A DNA stretch of 64,000 nt from Lonicera japonica (GCA_021464415.1 CM038467.1:10619411-10683410); one strand, 5' to 3'. Shown: positions 35,433 through 49,119, counted from the first letter of the stretch. Translations and numbers: made by a program. The notes: generated from the sequence alone by a model not told the origin.

Positions 35433-38400
35433 AGAAATGGAGTATATATATATTTATTTATTTAAATTTGATATCACTGTAGTATTCAGTACAAATTTAT
35501 ATAATCGCCATTGATGGTGGGGTTCATCTTGTGAAGGATAAGCCGAGATAAGGTGTTGTCTCCGCCCCCACCACCCACTACTCGTCACCTTTCTTACTTA
35601 TTTCTTCTTCCCTCGATTATCTTCGAACACGTAAATATATATATATATATATAAACACGCACTAATTGATGCTACTTTTTTGTCTACAAGACACTCAATA
35701 AGCTTATATGTTAGCAATAATTTTAGATGGATAAAAAAACTTGACATAAGAATTGATATATCTATATGGGCACCATGTATTGGTTAAAAGAATTATGTTA
35801 TATTATATTTTGAACTAATGAGTAATTAATACATTGATATGCTAGTTTTTTATGTTAGAATTTTATGTTCATGTAGAATTACTCAAATTTAATATTTTTT
35901 GTCAGATATATATATATTTTTAATAATATTTCTCTTGTCAAGTGCCAAAAAGTAAACTAAGTTTTTTTAAATTTAGGACGGAGAGCAAATGTTAGAAGAC
36001 ATTCACATGCATTTGAGATTTGATATTGGGGAAACTTTCTCTATCGTAAAGCAAAATAAAGAAAAAGGAAGAATGCTTAAAATAAGTTAGGAATCAATCT
36101 AATGTTTAATGTTTAAAGTAAACTTTCTCTATTGAATAATTTTTTGGACCAAGAAAGAGATGATTTGTACTCCCTCTATTGATAGTCCATTTTGCACTAT
36201 GTATATACAATTAGATAAGAGTGGTTCGAAGATAGGTGAAGATATAAATAGAGTTCGAACTTGAATTTTCTATTCAATAATAAGACGAAAAATAATATAA
36301 AAAATAATTAATGTGTAAAAAGTTAAAAGATAAATTAAGTAATACAATAATATATTCTTTAGTTTATATTTATTTTTATAACTATATGTTATTATTTTTT
36401 TTATTTACTGTAAAAAAAAAAAATCTTTCTCGTCACCTTAAGAAAAAAATTCATCGAAAAAATAAGGAAAAAAAAAAAAGATATCATCATAGCACTCAAT
36501 TTTATTTTATAATTTGTTATAAATATTAAATATTTTTTTTTATCCGGTTAAGAAAAGATTTATATATTCGAAAAAGTGTCAGAAACAATGCTACTTTTCG
36601 CTTTAACGATACCTTTTGTAACTTTTTCTTCTTGCTTTTGGAAGCATTGTAAATTCAACGCACAATAACATAATGTTTGTTGTATTAATTTTGCTTAAGA
36701 AAGTTAGGCCGTAATAGAACCAGTAACAACATGTGAATCTGTTTTTATTTTATCAAAATCCCTTCTGTTTTTTATTTACTGGATTAGGTTCTTAAAGCTG
36801 TAAATGCTTTTCAGTTTTGTTTGGACAAGTACAACCTAATCCATCATCCATGTGGTGTCATGTGTGGGTTACTTTGGGCCCATTTTTACTGTTGACTTTT
36901 GATAGTCTTTGTTTTCTCGGTAATCGCACCATCATGGCAAATATATATATATATATATACAATACTTATTCTATACGAACTCGTGCGTACACACTAACCC
37001 AAAAATTTGTTATTTCACTTTTAAAGACCCCCGTTTCTTTGTATCCAAACAATCAGTTTACAAAACCAGAATGATTCTTTTTCCAACTAGTGACGTTTTT
37101 ACCAAGTAAAGGTCCGAATGCAATAGTTTCTATCTGTATAAATAATTGCATGCTACAGTGACACTAAAGAATTGTTACAAACATTTTAAATTGTCTCCTT
37201 CTAATATCTATAATTATTGACCAAAATAAAATAAGTAGAATAAATATATTATATAAAATAAAATATTCATGCTGCATGAGTAACACAAGTTGATAAAAAT
37301 AAAGTTGGACAAAGTTCTTTATTATACGGATTATAATTCTTCTATTTTCCATATCTGCTCGGCCCAATGCTCTCCATTAAATGAACTACTGTGTGCCATT
37401 TAAATTTACACAATTCGTTTTGCTCTTTTATTTAGGCTAGCTTTAATTTTACAAAGTATTCTAGCCAACGTGAATCCCAATAAGTATACCATATCCTACG
37501 GAATTTTATTAAGTTGGCAATAGAAATAGCTATTTTTAATTTCTCTTTATCGTACATTTTTTATTTCGAAAGCTAATCCTGTACCGTATACATAAATAAG
37601 TGGTCTAGGTATCTGTTTGATCAAGGTTTGTCCCCCATCCCTAGATAATTATTAGATTATTATTACTATTATTCAACACAAGTTGGCATTAATATAGGAT
37701 TATGTTGACAAGAAATGTTCTCATTTGAAATCCACTCATTGCCAGAGGTAAAGTTAAAGTTAAACATTTTGTCTCTTCCTTTTGGTTAGTGATATGATAT
37801 GACCTAGGCTAGTGCTCTCTATCCACATGGCCCAATGTACCAAATATATGATAAATTATATATAAAAAGTACTGTAAGAGATATGTTAAAAAAAATCTGT
37901 AGATTCCCGCACTTGTATATTTGGACACTACAGAGTATAGAATTATATATAAACACAGTTTGTGATTTTTTGTTTTAACAATTTTATGATTTAGGAAATT
38001 TTTTGAGATTCGTGAAAATAAATAGCAATCAGGCACAAACGTTATATTAAAATACTACGTGTAATTGCAAATAGATTGGTAGTATAATTGCAAGCGGTGA
38101 GCCAGAGATCAAAGTTCAAATCTTATAAAAATCTAACACACTCCCTTCTACTCATTTCCCCTTCTTTTTTTCCCCTTTCATAATTGATGTACTATTTTTG
38201 TTTCTTTTATTTCTCTCTCTCTCTCTCTGTTTTTGTAATAAGAAACAGAAATCTTATCAAGATAACATGAAAAAGATGTAAGAGACGAGACAGGAGGAAA
38301 ATATTTTAATATTTTATCATGTAAGATTGAGAAAACGCTGAAGGAGAAAATCGAACTACATAATAGGACATTTAGACAGCTTCACAATCACAGGTCTAGA

Positions 38401-38607
38401 GTGCACTCTGCATCATGATACCAGAATCTACAAACATAACCATAAGATATCACAACAATTGTGGGATCTATTACAGTTCACATCTTTAGTTTTGGTTGGC
38501 CTATATGATACATAGCCGCAGGATAAGGAAAGATACATAGCCATAGGATAAGTAAATAGATTTGTTAGCTTTGAACTTAATTAATAAATTGAACTGTAAA
38601 TGTTGAA
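35433..38607. other. 3.2 kb of intergenic DNA without a supported gene
   Basis: TA microsatellites near 35635-35652 and 36939-36959. ACTCCCTCTATTGATAGTCC at 36171 looks like a Stowaway left terminus without a clear partner. Around 38070-38120 TGGTAGTATAATTGCAAG and AAAGTTCAAATCT resemble weak A and B boxes of a SINE. A CT repeat at 38214-38229. No coding region is convincing. Confidence 0.5.
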
Positions 38608-38630
38608 CCCCCCCCCCCCCCCCCCCCCCC
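38608..38630 (+). repeat. Run of 23 C
   Basis: C homopolymer in AT-rich DNA; length may be an assembly estimate. See also the runs at 18322, 21684, 25390 and 60050. Confidence 0.9.
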
Positions 38631-39129
38631 GAAAAGTTCTCTCTTCTTCATATTACCCCCTCTTCCTGCTTTATATTAGTTATCTATAATTCTTCTTCTT
38701 CTCTCTCTTTCCCTTGGTGATAGGAATCAATGTAGAAGGCTTTGGATTGTTCCATTTTCTTCTTCGCTCCTCATTATCACTCTTCTCACAATCACAAGCT
38801 AGCATCAGTAAATTATCAATGGCCTAACATCACTGGTCACCATCTCCGTCCAAGAGCCATATGCACCCTTAGTAGTCGTTACACATCATGCCTAACCCTT
38901 ATTGAAGACTAACCCTTCATCATAAAGCCCAGATTGGACAGCTACAGCATCATCAACTATCGGGTGTTGATTGGAACTATTATATTGATGTGGTTTCAAG
39001 TTTTGAAGTTAGAACATAGAAGCTTAAACATGAGTCACATACACAACCACAGGAGATACACGTATCTTATGCTTTCCAGAATTTCAGAGAGGAGTCAAAT
39101 TTCAATTCAAATGGTTAAATATTTTTAAA
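38631..39129. other. CT-rich intergenic DNA
   Basis: Pyrimidine-rich (CTTCTTCTTCTCTCTCTTTCCC around 38690-38713). A 64-codon frame at 38934-39128 has no recognisable content. Confidence 0.4.
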
Positions 39130-40365
39130 AAAATGGTGTTGTTGATTTTGATTATTTAATTCAATTGTGATTACGTATCTTGCATAAACTATATAGTGCA
39201 ACATCTTTATTTAAATAAAATTTGAGCTTCATGGACATGCCTCAAAGTATTTCGAAGTGATGAGGAAAATCCAATCAAAGTGCTACAAGCTTTATTCATT
39301 AAGAAAGAGATTCACAAGATTCCAAACTCAGCACATTCAAAGAGCTTCAACAAATATTTCAAGAGAAGATTTATTAATGTAAGTGCTTTAGGAATTAAAT
39401 TGTGAAGTTATAATTATTTGATCAAAACACATTTTGCACAAATTAAGGGATCTTGACACGTAACAATTTTCAGGAAAGTTGACTTCTACATCTCTTAAAG
39501 TTTTCAAAACATAATGCATTCCTTTATTCAACAATGCTTTTCAATGTTAAATCTAGCCTAAACCTATTTCTAGAACAAATATATTAAACATTTTTGGGTT
39601 ATTTTAAGGTTTAGACAAAAGGTTGATAAAAACGTGTTAAAGGAGTCATGTCAGTATCAGGGGCCTCTTCAAGGGCGATTAATTGTTTTGTTTCGGGGGT
39701 GTGTCTGAACGGCTATAATGACCCCCAAATGGTCATAAACTTTTTCTGAGGCATTTAAACACCAAAAACAAGTCTTTAAACTCACTTCTTGCAATATTTT
39801 TCAACATTTAAGCTTATAATCTTTTCAAGCATTTAATTCTTGATTTTAAAAGCTTCCTTGATTTGAGCAATCACATATTCCTATCATTTGATAAAATTTA
39901 TATAACTCTACAAGTGAGCTTTATCTTGTATCATTTGCAAACAATTTGATAGAGTTGTATCTTATTGGTTTGTATCACCAAACAATCTTATTCTTTATTT
40001 TTTAGAGGATTTTATAATTGTTTGAGCAAGAGGGTCTTATGAGAAGTGTAGTGAGAATGATTATGTTTTACACTTTGTATGAATGTTTGATTTCACCTGT
40101 AAGAAAATCGATTATTGGAATTTCTCGAGGGCACTATGCGGACGCAGACGTATGGCCAAAAATTGAACCGTATGAACAAAATGCGATTATGTTGTAGTTA
40201 AATCTCTATATATTTATCTCTTTATTTAACGTCATTATTATTTCCATTGTATCTTTGCTTGATTATTCAAATTCCTTATTGATTAACTTAGTTTATTTTA
40301 AAACACTTTTAATTTTTTATAAACCCTATTCATCCCTCTATAGGGTGTCAATCTGACCAATAGGT
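39130..40365 (+). mobile_element. LTR-like remnant, possibly SIRE/Maximus-type copia
   Basis: Begins near TGTTGTTGATTTTGATT. The middle has ATTTTGCACAAATTAAGGG and clusters of TTCAAAACA, CTTTTCAA and TCTTTGC words. It ends with ACCCTATTCATCCCTCTATAGGG. By memory this is the style of SIRE-type LTRs, whose 3' part reads TTCACCCCCCTCT. No exact boundaries, target duplication or coding domains were found, so the call is tentative. Confidence 0.35.
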
Positions 40366-40999
40366 GTGGTGTTCTATTTATAAATGACACTTGCATTCTA
40401 CTTGATTTGGATGGTAAGGACAAAAAGCAAGTTGGAGTAAATCTGCTAAAGAAACAAAAGGGATATTAAGCTCGATGTTGCAAATCCAATTTGAATTTCC
40501 TTGATATGTTAAGCAACATAATTAGCTTAAGGATGTTCTTTGTCCCCAAACAAATTTAAGATTACACCAAAGCTAAGACTAGATACAACAAAAGATTATT
40601 GAACCTACATAACTCTTGCTTTGCTCGAGATTCATTATATTAATTTCAATATTCCTAGGGGCACATTTGTTAACATTGTCAATTTTACTTCTTAATATTA
40701 CTATCGGTGGAAATATGGATATTTGAATTTATTTAGATTTCATCAGATGGATCCATTTAATAAAGGAAAGAAAGACGATGAAAGAGCAGACCCATAAGGA
40801 AGGAGTTGAAGCCATGAAAGGGTTTTTAAAAGCTTCCTTTCTCCATAAGTAATATTGTGTAGAGAAAATACTCATGATATAAAAAAATGGATACGGGTAT
40901 TGCAAATGAGATAACATGGTTAACAATTTCATACATAGACAAATGGTGCAAATGAGCTTAATGCATTGAGATGACAAATGTTATAAGATGACTGGCATG
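40366..40999. other. Intergenic DNA between two LTR-like blocks
   Basis: No element end or gene recognised. A minus-strand frame at 40729-40977 has no support. Confidence 0.4.
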
Positions 41000-43900
41000 T
41001 GTAATACCCCGTGTTCTGTTTTCTGCGATGATCTTCTCTTAAGCCCTGTTAAGGCTTAATTTTCGTTAGAGTGTTGTCTTCGACGAGTTTCCAGAATTTA
41101 TTCATTCATAATTTGGGAAAACTTCCTCTCAAGAAGTTGTAGATCTTTGAATTACTTTTTCGTGAACATAAAGATCACTTCGATCGAAATCCTGTGTGTA
41201 AACTTATGGCCAAAACAAGATCAGTGCATCAGGGCCAAGTTTACCCGCGGCTCGGTATTAGGTTTTCTGCATATCGATCTAACTTTTAAGAATTTGAGGA
41301 AAGGGAGATTGCGGACCGGTCTCCTATTTTCTACATACATGTCCGCTAGTTTGTATTGGGTACCAACTTTACTTTTTAAGCGGGCTTCATCCCTTTATAA
41401 CCCCAACTTTGAGCCAAACACACCCACACACCCATAGTGAGTTCTAGAGAATTTTAGAGAGAGAAATAAGAGAGATTCGACACATCTTTCACTCCACACC
41501 TAAGATTCAAGCTCTAAATCATCCAAACCATCATCTGAGGCACTATTTATCATTTTTAACCTTCATCCTCCTCGTCCATGGCTGCTTGAATTAGAGTTAG
41601 GGCTTTACGATTTGGAGACTACACATCATCAACACATTGATTTGGCTTCTCTAAGGTGGGAATACTAATCCCTAAACTTTATTTTAACTTATCATATGTT
41701 ATGTTAGAGATTTATATACAAATTGGGGATTTTTATAAAAACCTTAGGTTCATCACATGGGTTGGGCTGGATAGAGTTTTGATTGAGGGTTGGTATAGGT
41801 ATATTGTCATTCTTATTGCATGATTAAACAAGCAGATTCACGTTTTAGCTCATGTACGCAATGATTCTTATGGAACATATTTTATAGGTATATGTTTAAC
41901 CTATGAATTGAGGGTTTTGTGATTTGCACCTAGAGGATGTTTAATTGTTGGTTGTGAGTGATAAATCCACACATATATGATGTTAGTTGCAAGTATAGAA
42001 CACCTTTCTTGATAAGTGCACTAAGAACCCACTAAGGCGGAGCCGTGTGTGGGATCTTGTGAATCTAATGGTGTGAGTATTACATGGATACATTTTAGAA
42101 ATGCTATGAACGTAACTGGGTGGAACGTAGGTTGACGCAAGTACGCAACCATAAATACAAGTGATTAACATGCCGTAAGCTTACCGATTAAACGAGAAAC
42201 ATGGGAATTGATACTCGGTTTGATAAAATAATAAGAGAACGTTGATATAACTCCTATTAGCCTTAACTTAACGTACGTGACACATTATGAGATAAAAAAA
42301 CACCAATAATAAGCTAGTTAGTCATAATATGAGAATAATAATGCAACGATAAGGCTACGGACATAAGGCGTGATAACGACGCCTATTTTGATGATAAATA
42401 AATGGAGGGCAATTGTACATTTGTATATATTTATATGATGATTACCATATGCGTGATCAATGATATATATATACGTTGTTGAGGAATGAATGATTACATT
42501 ACTGGTTATGCTATTACACATATGGGCTGGATATAATGAAACGAGCATCGGGTAGCTCCCACGTGGCTCGAAAACGGACCGTCTATTACCGCCCTTAGGT
42601 GAAAGCCTCTAAACCGTGCACGAAAAAGAGGATTGGTGTACTCCACCGGATAGTTAAAATCCCACAAAAGAAGAGCCCACTCTATGCATCTTACTTTCTG
42701 GCTGACTAAGTGTCCCCGGGCTATAGAGTTTTCCCAAAAAGCAGAACAGGTCTCATGTGCCACTACTTACCCAATGGTAAGTCCCCGGGAAGTAGTTAGG
42801 CTACTAATGTACATCACCCTGCTAAGGTGTCTCTTAGTGTAGTTCCTCCTGGGCGTCGTGAAGGCTTGTACGGGTATTCTCCTCATTAACTATTCGAAGT
42901 GTGATTCTTGAAAAAATGTCTTACGTGGATTATCTCCAAATAACTTACTTGGAGAACCAAGTCCCTGAGTTACCACCCCACCTGGAGGAGACATGAATAA
43001 GAGCCTCAGATCTTCAATATTCACTGGATTCGTTGTTCTGGGCCTAGTCAGACCACGGGGTGAAACAGAGGCATTATGCTAAGGATATAATACGAGGACT
43101 GTTGTGAGATTGTTGATTATACTGTTACTATTGATTAACATCATTGTATCATATCTTGTATTGATATACACATATATATATTGCCTTGGCAATGATGTAA
43201 AGATGTAGGATGACACTATTAGACATAACATGATACACATAGAGAACAGTTGGGCCATGCATAATGAACTATAATGTGAAGTGGGGAGTAGACGACCACT
43301 AATGAACCTTAGAGACGATGTATGGGTATGCTAACGCTTATGGATTGTGAGAATAGATAGCCGATCATAATGAACGCAAGTTATTAATAATCAAAGCGGT
43401 AAGTATATCAAATGATTAGCTTAACGAGATAATACCATAACGTAGCGCCTTAAGTGGAAATTATAGTGGAATTGCCATTACTCGGTCAAGCATGAAATTC
43501 ATAATGAACTAATAACAAATAGGAAATAATAAATGCTTAGCTTATAATTAACGACTTTCGATGTAAACATGAGTTAGTTGGGGAATAGAGCCGATACAAG
43601 CTTTAGAACCAATTCACTGTAGCATGACCACCATGACGAACCCTAAGAAGCTAGTGTTACAACGAGGTGGTTTTAGTTTAACAATGACATGGTAACACGG
43701 GGACACATGGTAGATTCACTTTATGGATTACTTACGAATGGGATTCGTGAGTCGAGTAGAGCTTCTAGTGGCTAGGGTAGGGGTCCTAGCGAGGCTCGGA
43801 ATGCATTTGGGTGTGGACTTTATTGCATAGTTTTCAAACTATTCTAATATAGTAAAGTACTTATTTTATATACAAATATGCACGTGCTTTCGTATGCTGT

Positions 43901-44393
43901 ATGTATTTCCTATAAAAACCTATATAGTTTTCACTGAGTTCGGATTTGGCTCATTCTCTTTTCTAAACAGTCTTACATATTTAGCATCTCGGGTGTTACG
44001 TGCTTCGCAAGTTTAGAAGCCTCTAATGTCCACAGACTGTCTTTTGGTCCTTTGTAAAATGGGCCATATTGTATAATCGGATTAGCTTTATTGTAATATA
44101 TATAAACCCTCTAAAAATGGCCATATATATATAATCGGGTGCGTGCTTCCTTTTGTCTTCGCGAGGACACTTTTACATGAAAATGGTTTTAAATGTAACA
44201 GGTTGGTTAGTTAATGAAACGAACTTCATATGCCGAATTTTTTTGAAATAGGATTTTCTACAAACCATATTTTATTAAAGAAATTTTTTTAAAAGTTGTG
44301 ATTTTATTTATTTAAACCCGCCTCGCACATGGCATCCATGATTAACCGAGTCCCAGAGGTGAAAATTCTCATAATGGGATTTGGGGCGTCACA
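41000..44393 (+). mobile_element. Large solo-LTR-like element, 3.4 kb (Ty3/gypsy, perhaps Tekay/Del type)
   Basis: Starts TGTAATACCCCGTG and ends GGGGCGTCACA, so the ends are short imperfect inverses with TG..CA as in LTRs. Both flanks contain CATGTG, but I cannot define a clean 5-bp duplication. TTTATAACCCC at 41394 could be the LTR TATA region. Length and the TGTAATACCCC start suit the long LTRs of Tekay/Del chromoviruses, from memory. The block is less AT-rich than its surroundings and carries no gag or pol coding sequence. Confidence 0.55.
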
Positions 44394-44815
44394 TGTGTCA
44401 TACAATTTTTGGTTTATTCTTTAAAATTAAAGACATTTGGCAAATAGGGCTAGATATAAAACCTATATGGTACAGAGGGCCCAAACTGTATAAGGTAACT
44501 GAGCCATAAAAAGGGATAAAAGATGAATTAAATGTTACATGGGATAAAGAATTCCTGTGATACTAGGGGTGTACAAGGAAATAAATCCGAAGATGGTTAT
44601 TTTATTGTGTGGCTTGCAAAACAACATCTTTTTTAAAAAAAGGCTAGAGATCCAAAAAGATAAGGATGCAATAGATTACCGACGTGGCCTAAGGAAATTA
44701 TTTATGTGATATGACCATTAAGTCTCTATAGAGGTCTACAATTCTTCTTCTATATCTTTTTTCCATTTTGCGATATCATAATTTTTATGTCTATCTTAAT
44801 TTTTAAGAATTATAC
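44394..44815. other. Intergenic DNA, nothing recognised
   Basis: No coding frame or repeat end found. Confidence 0.4.
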
Positions 44816-45113
44816 TCTAGAGATCCAATTGATAACAAGATGAAAAATGATAAGAAAAACAATTTACTTGTGTGAGAATTTGGGAAATAAGTTGAGTGAT
44901 CAATGTGGTGAGATGCTCTCTATTTTTCATGAGTAAGTATCTTTCATCCTACTCATTATTTATGTAAAAAAATTCTTCCTCACCATCCTAAGAAATGTTT
45001 ACCATAAAAAATGACAAAAAGATAACATGTCACAACATCCTTTAAATTATTTTCCAACTTCTCACACAAATCAATTGTTTTTCCTATAAATTTCCATCTT
45101 GTTATTAAAACTG
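44816..45113. mobile_element. MITE of the CTCCGTTTGAT family, copy B (degenerate)
   Basis: Shares AATTGATAACAAGATG...AAATAAGTTGAGTG with copies A, C and D, and ends with the inverted TTTCCATCTTGTTAT. The outermost TIR bases are eroded (TCTAGAGATCC on the left). Confidence 0.5.
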
Positions 45114-46123
45114 TGTGATTTGATCTAGTTCCAATATTAGTTTTTGGCTTGCCTATGTAATACAGAATAATGTGATAACTTTCTTCACTTTAATGAAATG
45201 AATTACTATATATTGATTCCACATTTCCACTCCCTCATTATATTCTTTCTCCGGTCTTTCCTATGCGCTTTTCTCCTCTTTTTACTCTTTATTATTCTCT
45301 TTAATTCTTCATCTCTTACCCTCGTGAATTAAACGTCCCCCTCCTTCAACTATTTCATTATGCGTAATCGAATTCTTAAGTTTGGTAGTTGCTAGTTCCT
45401 TGCTCCTAACCAGTCCAGTCCATACAGGCAACATGTAGAATCTTATAGTGTAAATCCTCCTTCCACTCTTCAAAAAAATAAAAAATAGAGATGGACGAAG
45501 AAAAAAATAAGGATGAATCGCATGGATAAAGGAACTTACATTAGAACAACATTAGCAAGTTGAGGATGATCATTCTTTCAATATCATATTTGGCAATGGG
45601 TGTTCTATTGAGCCAAATTGATATTATATTACTCAGTATGCAGCATCTGCAACTTATAAAACAATAAGCATGCAAAGGTTTACTTAGGAGGAATCTTATT
45701 TTTCTTTGTTTTTCCCTTTTTTTGTAAAAGCAAACGGCAGTACACAGTAGTAAATAGTTCAAGTGATACCTGCTTTAGCACAGCCATGAAGTTGCTTGTA
45801 AAAGCAAATTGAAGAACCTAACTGCAACCACATCCTCCAGTGTTGAGTTTGTCAAATTAATACTATATATAACATTTACAAAGTTGCATCATCATCATAA
45901 AATTCCCTTTATCGTCTACTCAATAGCCTGATGAACATTAGAGACACTGTACATAACCATGAAATAGTTAAGAGCATGCATGAAAAAATAATTCACGCCA
46001 TATGGACATTGCACCTCTAAATTCCATATTCAATATATTACAGATAATAGTTAGCAAATAACCGTTTAAGACCCTGTAAAGCTCTATTTATGTTTTGGTT
46101 CAAAGGAATGATTTGAGAACTAA
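45114..46123. other. Intergenic DNA, no gene supported
   Basis: CT-rich stretch at 45225-45320. Short frames on both strands without features. Confidence 0.45.
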
Positions 46124-46420
46124 GGCTCCATTTGATAGCAACGTGGAAAGCGAAAAGAAAAATTACTAATTTGGGTGAAAAAATGGAAAATAAGTTAGAT
46201 GAGGTAAGATTAACTTTTGCTTTTTGGCTTCTAACATGGAAATTTTTTCTTTGGGTGGTAGTGCAGAATTTTTTTCCACAAAACATAAAGAAGTGATGTA
46301 GGACATATACTCACAATAATGAGTATAACATCTCACCACATTCCTCAACTTATTTTCCATGTTCTCACTTTTAAATTAATTGTTTTTATTTTTATTTTTC
46401 ATGTTGCTATCAAACATACT
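46124..46420. mobile_element. Tourist-like MITE, CTCCGTTTGAT family, copy C
   Basis: TAA on both sides (46121-46123 and 46421-46423). The inverted ends share TTTGATAGCAAC followed by (G/A)TG(G/A)AAA. The interior matches copies A, B and D. Confidence 0.8.
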
Positions 46421-46455
46421 TAACTCTTTTCCTTCTTAACTGCAAACAAAGAATT

Positions 46456-46531
46456 TCCCTCAATGTATGGCTCGAACTCGAGATTTCCCAGGATTCGGGT
46501 GAGGCCTTTACCACTAGGCTAACATACTCGC
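46456..46531 (-). mobile_element. tRNA-related SINE-like sequence
   Basis: On the minus strand TAGCCTAGTGGTA (A box) and CGAGTTCGAGCC (B box) are about 30 bp apart. This is a strong match to both Pol III promoter consensus boxes. It does not fold into a complete tRNA cloverleaf that I can see, so it is called a SINE or tRNA relic. Confidence 0.55.
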
Positions 46532-46719
46532 ACTAGTAACACGTTAACTTTATCTTCGCCAAATTTCATCCAGACTCCATTTCCATTTTCTATATTACAA
46601 AATTTACCAAATTCTCAACTAAGATAACTCTAGTTAGTAATATCAGTGACAATCTACCATGATAATTGTTTCGAACACCAAAGTCTCAAATCAACATAGT
46701 ATAATTAATTATAGGAGTA

Positions 46720-47060
46720 AAGTAGAATACCGTGCGGGGTACGCCTGCAAGGCATTTGGTCGAACATATGTATGAAATTATCAAGCGGTCCCTCGAGGTC
46801 CAACATACCGGTCGACGTCATTTTGCAGTAAATCTAGCACTGCGTGTGCTCGGAGAGTTGCAGTAGACAGTTGCCAGACATCGTGATAGTGTATGAAGTG
46901 GTCAATGCGATGGCAGAGCTATGGTGCAACGGTGGGTGGAAAGGTAGGGGGCTTGTTGTTTAGGATCTCAACTTGTGGCTATAGTTACGTGATGGAAGGG
47001 TTGGCTTTGGCGGTGGTTAGGTTTTAACTTTTGGCGGGAAGTTGAATGGTCAACCAAAAG
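46720..47060. other. GC-richer island of unknown origin
   Basis: Base composition near 50 percent GC, unlike the flanks, suggests former coding or transposon DNA. No frame on either strand is open for more than a few dozen codons and no domain was recognised. Confidence 0.35.
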
Positions 47061-47439
47061 TAATAGATTAACTATCTATTAAAAAAATAAGATAGTTAAT
47101 CACTTAATCTCTCTTTAAGTTCAATAAATTACAACGTTATCAATAATTTAATATTTTTTTATATTGGTTTGTATAAATAAAATATTTATTAATAAATCTT
47201 TTAGAGATCAAAATACACTTGATAATTGTGAGAGCCCTGGTTCATGTATGTTTGAAGACCCCATTTCCCAGAAGGATAAAATCATTGTGTATGAATAAAA
47301 TAAAAATGAATAGTACTTATTTCATATTAAAAGTTGGAAATATATGTAAGACCATCTTCGATATTAAAGGTAAAAATGTAAGATAATATTATATGTTTAG
47401 TCTATCAATATTAGTTGTGTAGCAGCAAGGAAGTGTATA

Positions 47440-47645
47440 AATTATTCTCACAACATATGATATATCGAGCTATACATTTAATTCTCTCACGATATATGGT
47501 ATATCGGGCCATACAAACACATGATATATCGGGCCATACACCTAACTCTCTCACAACATATGATGTGTTGTGGGAGACACCACACGACACATCATTTATC
47601 GTGAGATTGGTGCTTCCCTGCCCCGATAGATGATATATCGTGTAA
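47440..47645. repeat. Cluster of palindromic GATATATCG repeats
   Basis: The motif (T/C)GATATATCG(G/A)GC(C/T)ATAC with intervening CTAA(C/T)TCTCTCAC segments occurs four to five times, partly inverted at the right end (CGATAGATGATATATCG). The core ATATAT is self-complementary. Confidence 0.7.
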
Positions 47646-47721
47646 GGTAAAATTTTGTCGGCTACTATTTTTAACTTTAATTTACACTTTTGCATTCCCT
47701 ATTAGCATTTTTCACTACTAA

Positions 47722-48577
47722 GGGGGGGTGTATTCAATTCAGATTTTAAAAGATTCTAATTGACTTTTTAAAATGAGTGGATTCTGTTAAGTTTATGGAT
47801 TGTTTTAAATCCTTATAGAATCTGATATATTTTAATGCATGGATTCATTTGGATTTCTGCAGATTTTAATAAGTTCATCAAAAAAATAAAAAATCAAAAT
47901 ACAAAACACAAACAATAAAATAAATTAATTACGAGTTTAAAGTAACATTATCAAAAATGTAAAGACAATTAACGAAATACATTATAAAAATTCATATCGC
48001 ACCCACAAAATTAGACTTCTCACCCCACTAGTATTTTTTAATGAAAATGACATGAATTGTTTTTAAAAATTTGAACGATAATTAACGGTCTAACCATTTG
48101 AAATTATGTTAATGCGTGATAACTAAGAGAGAATAAAGACTTTATAGGGACGAAGAAAAAATTATAATGCGTTCATCACATAATAAGAAATTTGGATTTT
48201 GAGAGAGAGATGGGGAGGGGGAACGGGGGAGAGAGAGAATGTTGAGTAAAGTTTTTAAAGGAATTAGAAATCCATCTGAAATCTCTGGGTAAGTGAGAAG
48301 ATTTCAAAATGGATTTTTATATATAAAAAAGGCTTTACAATCTACCAAAATTCACCACTAATTAAAATCCTACTAAGTCATTAGACTTTTGAATACCATA
48401 AGATTTAGATGGATTTTTTAAAATCTTAATTGAATACATCAAGATTTTAAAAGACTTTTTAAGATCTCAATTGAATACATCATGATTTCAAAAGACTTTT
48501 TAAAATCTCAATTGAATATCCATGAACTTTAAAAGTCCATAAAAATCTTATAGATTCTAAATCCAATACACCCCCCC
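47722..48577 (+). mobile_element. Harbinger-like nonautonomous element, copy 2 (856 bp, deletion derivative)
   Basis: Left GGGGGGGTGTATTCAATTC, right CCAATACACCCCCCC, TAA on both sides (47719-47721 and 48578-48580). The interior matches copy 3 at 62400 but lacks about 340 bp that copy 3 has between TTCATA and ACAAAATTAGACTTC. The right part has a degenerate tandem of TTAAAAGACTTTTTAAAATCTCAATTG-type units. Confidence 0.88.
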
Positions 48578-49119
48578 TAAATGAGACATCTCAAAGTGTA
48601 AAAATAATTGTTTACATTACCCACTACAAATGGTCTAACAAGATGAATTTTAAGTTGTTATATGTCGTGCTTGAGATCTAGCATAATATTTTATATTTAT
48701 ATTTATATATTTCAAATTGATAGTTTTAATTTAATTTTATTATTTTTGAAAAAATATTAATTCTAACTTAATTAATCAATGGTTAATGTAACAGGTTATG
48801 ATCTAAAAATAGCTTAAAAGAAAATGTTACGAATAATAGCTAAATTGCTATAATGTAATAGGTGTCTTTTGAATGATACTTTTAATCTTTTTCTTCTTCT
48901 TCTTAATTTTTTTTTAATTACAATAGAATTAAAGTTTAGGGTGCTAGTAAAGTGAAAATGGGAGTAGATTTTTCACTCTCTGCTAAAGTATAAATCATGG
49001 AAATCTTGTTTTATTTCCTTCTTCTCATGTGGTTGACATTATGTGTCTCAAGATACCCTTGTATTTAAAAAAAGGTCATTTTTTTATTATAATAAAAGAA
49101 AGAAAAAAAAAAGAAATGG
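48578..49119. other. AT-rich intergenic DNA, nothing recognised
   Basis: No gene or element boundary was recognised between the two mobile elements. Confidence 0.45.

Noticed and set aside
38390..38790. Possible copia LTR on the minus strand with TGGTATCATGATGC as primer-binding site
   Set aside because: Only eight bases match the tRNA-Met site and no LTR ends or coding sequence were found.
42506..42763. 85-codon minus-strand frame in the 3.4-kb LTR-like block
   Set aside because: No match to gag, protease or any known family; composition equals the surrounding noncoding LTR.
46456..46531. Functional tRNA gene
   Set aside because: A and B boxes are good, but no complete acceptor stem or anticodon arm could be paired, so SINE or relic is preferred.
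47411..47695. Frames of 72-94 codons on both strands
   Set aside because: They follow from the palindromic repeats and contain no recognisable protein features.
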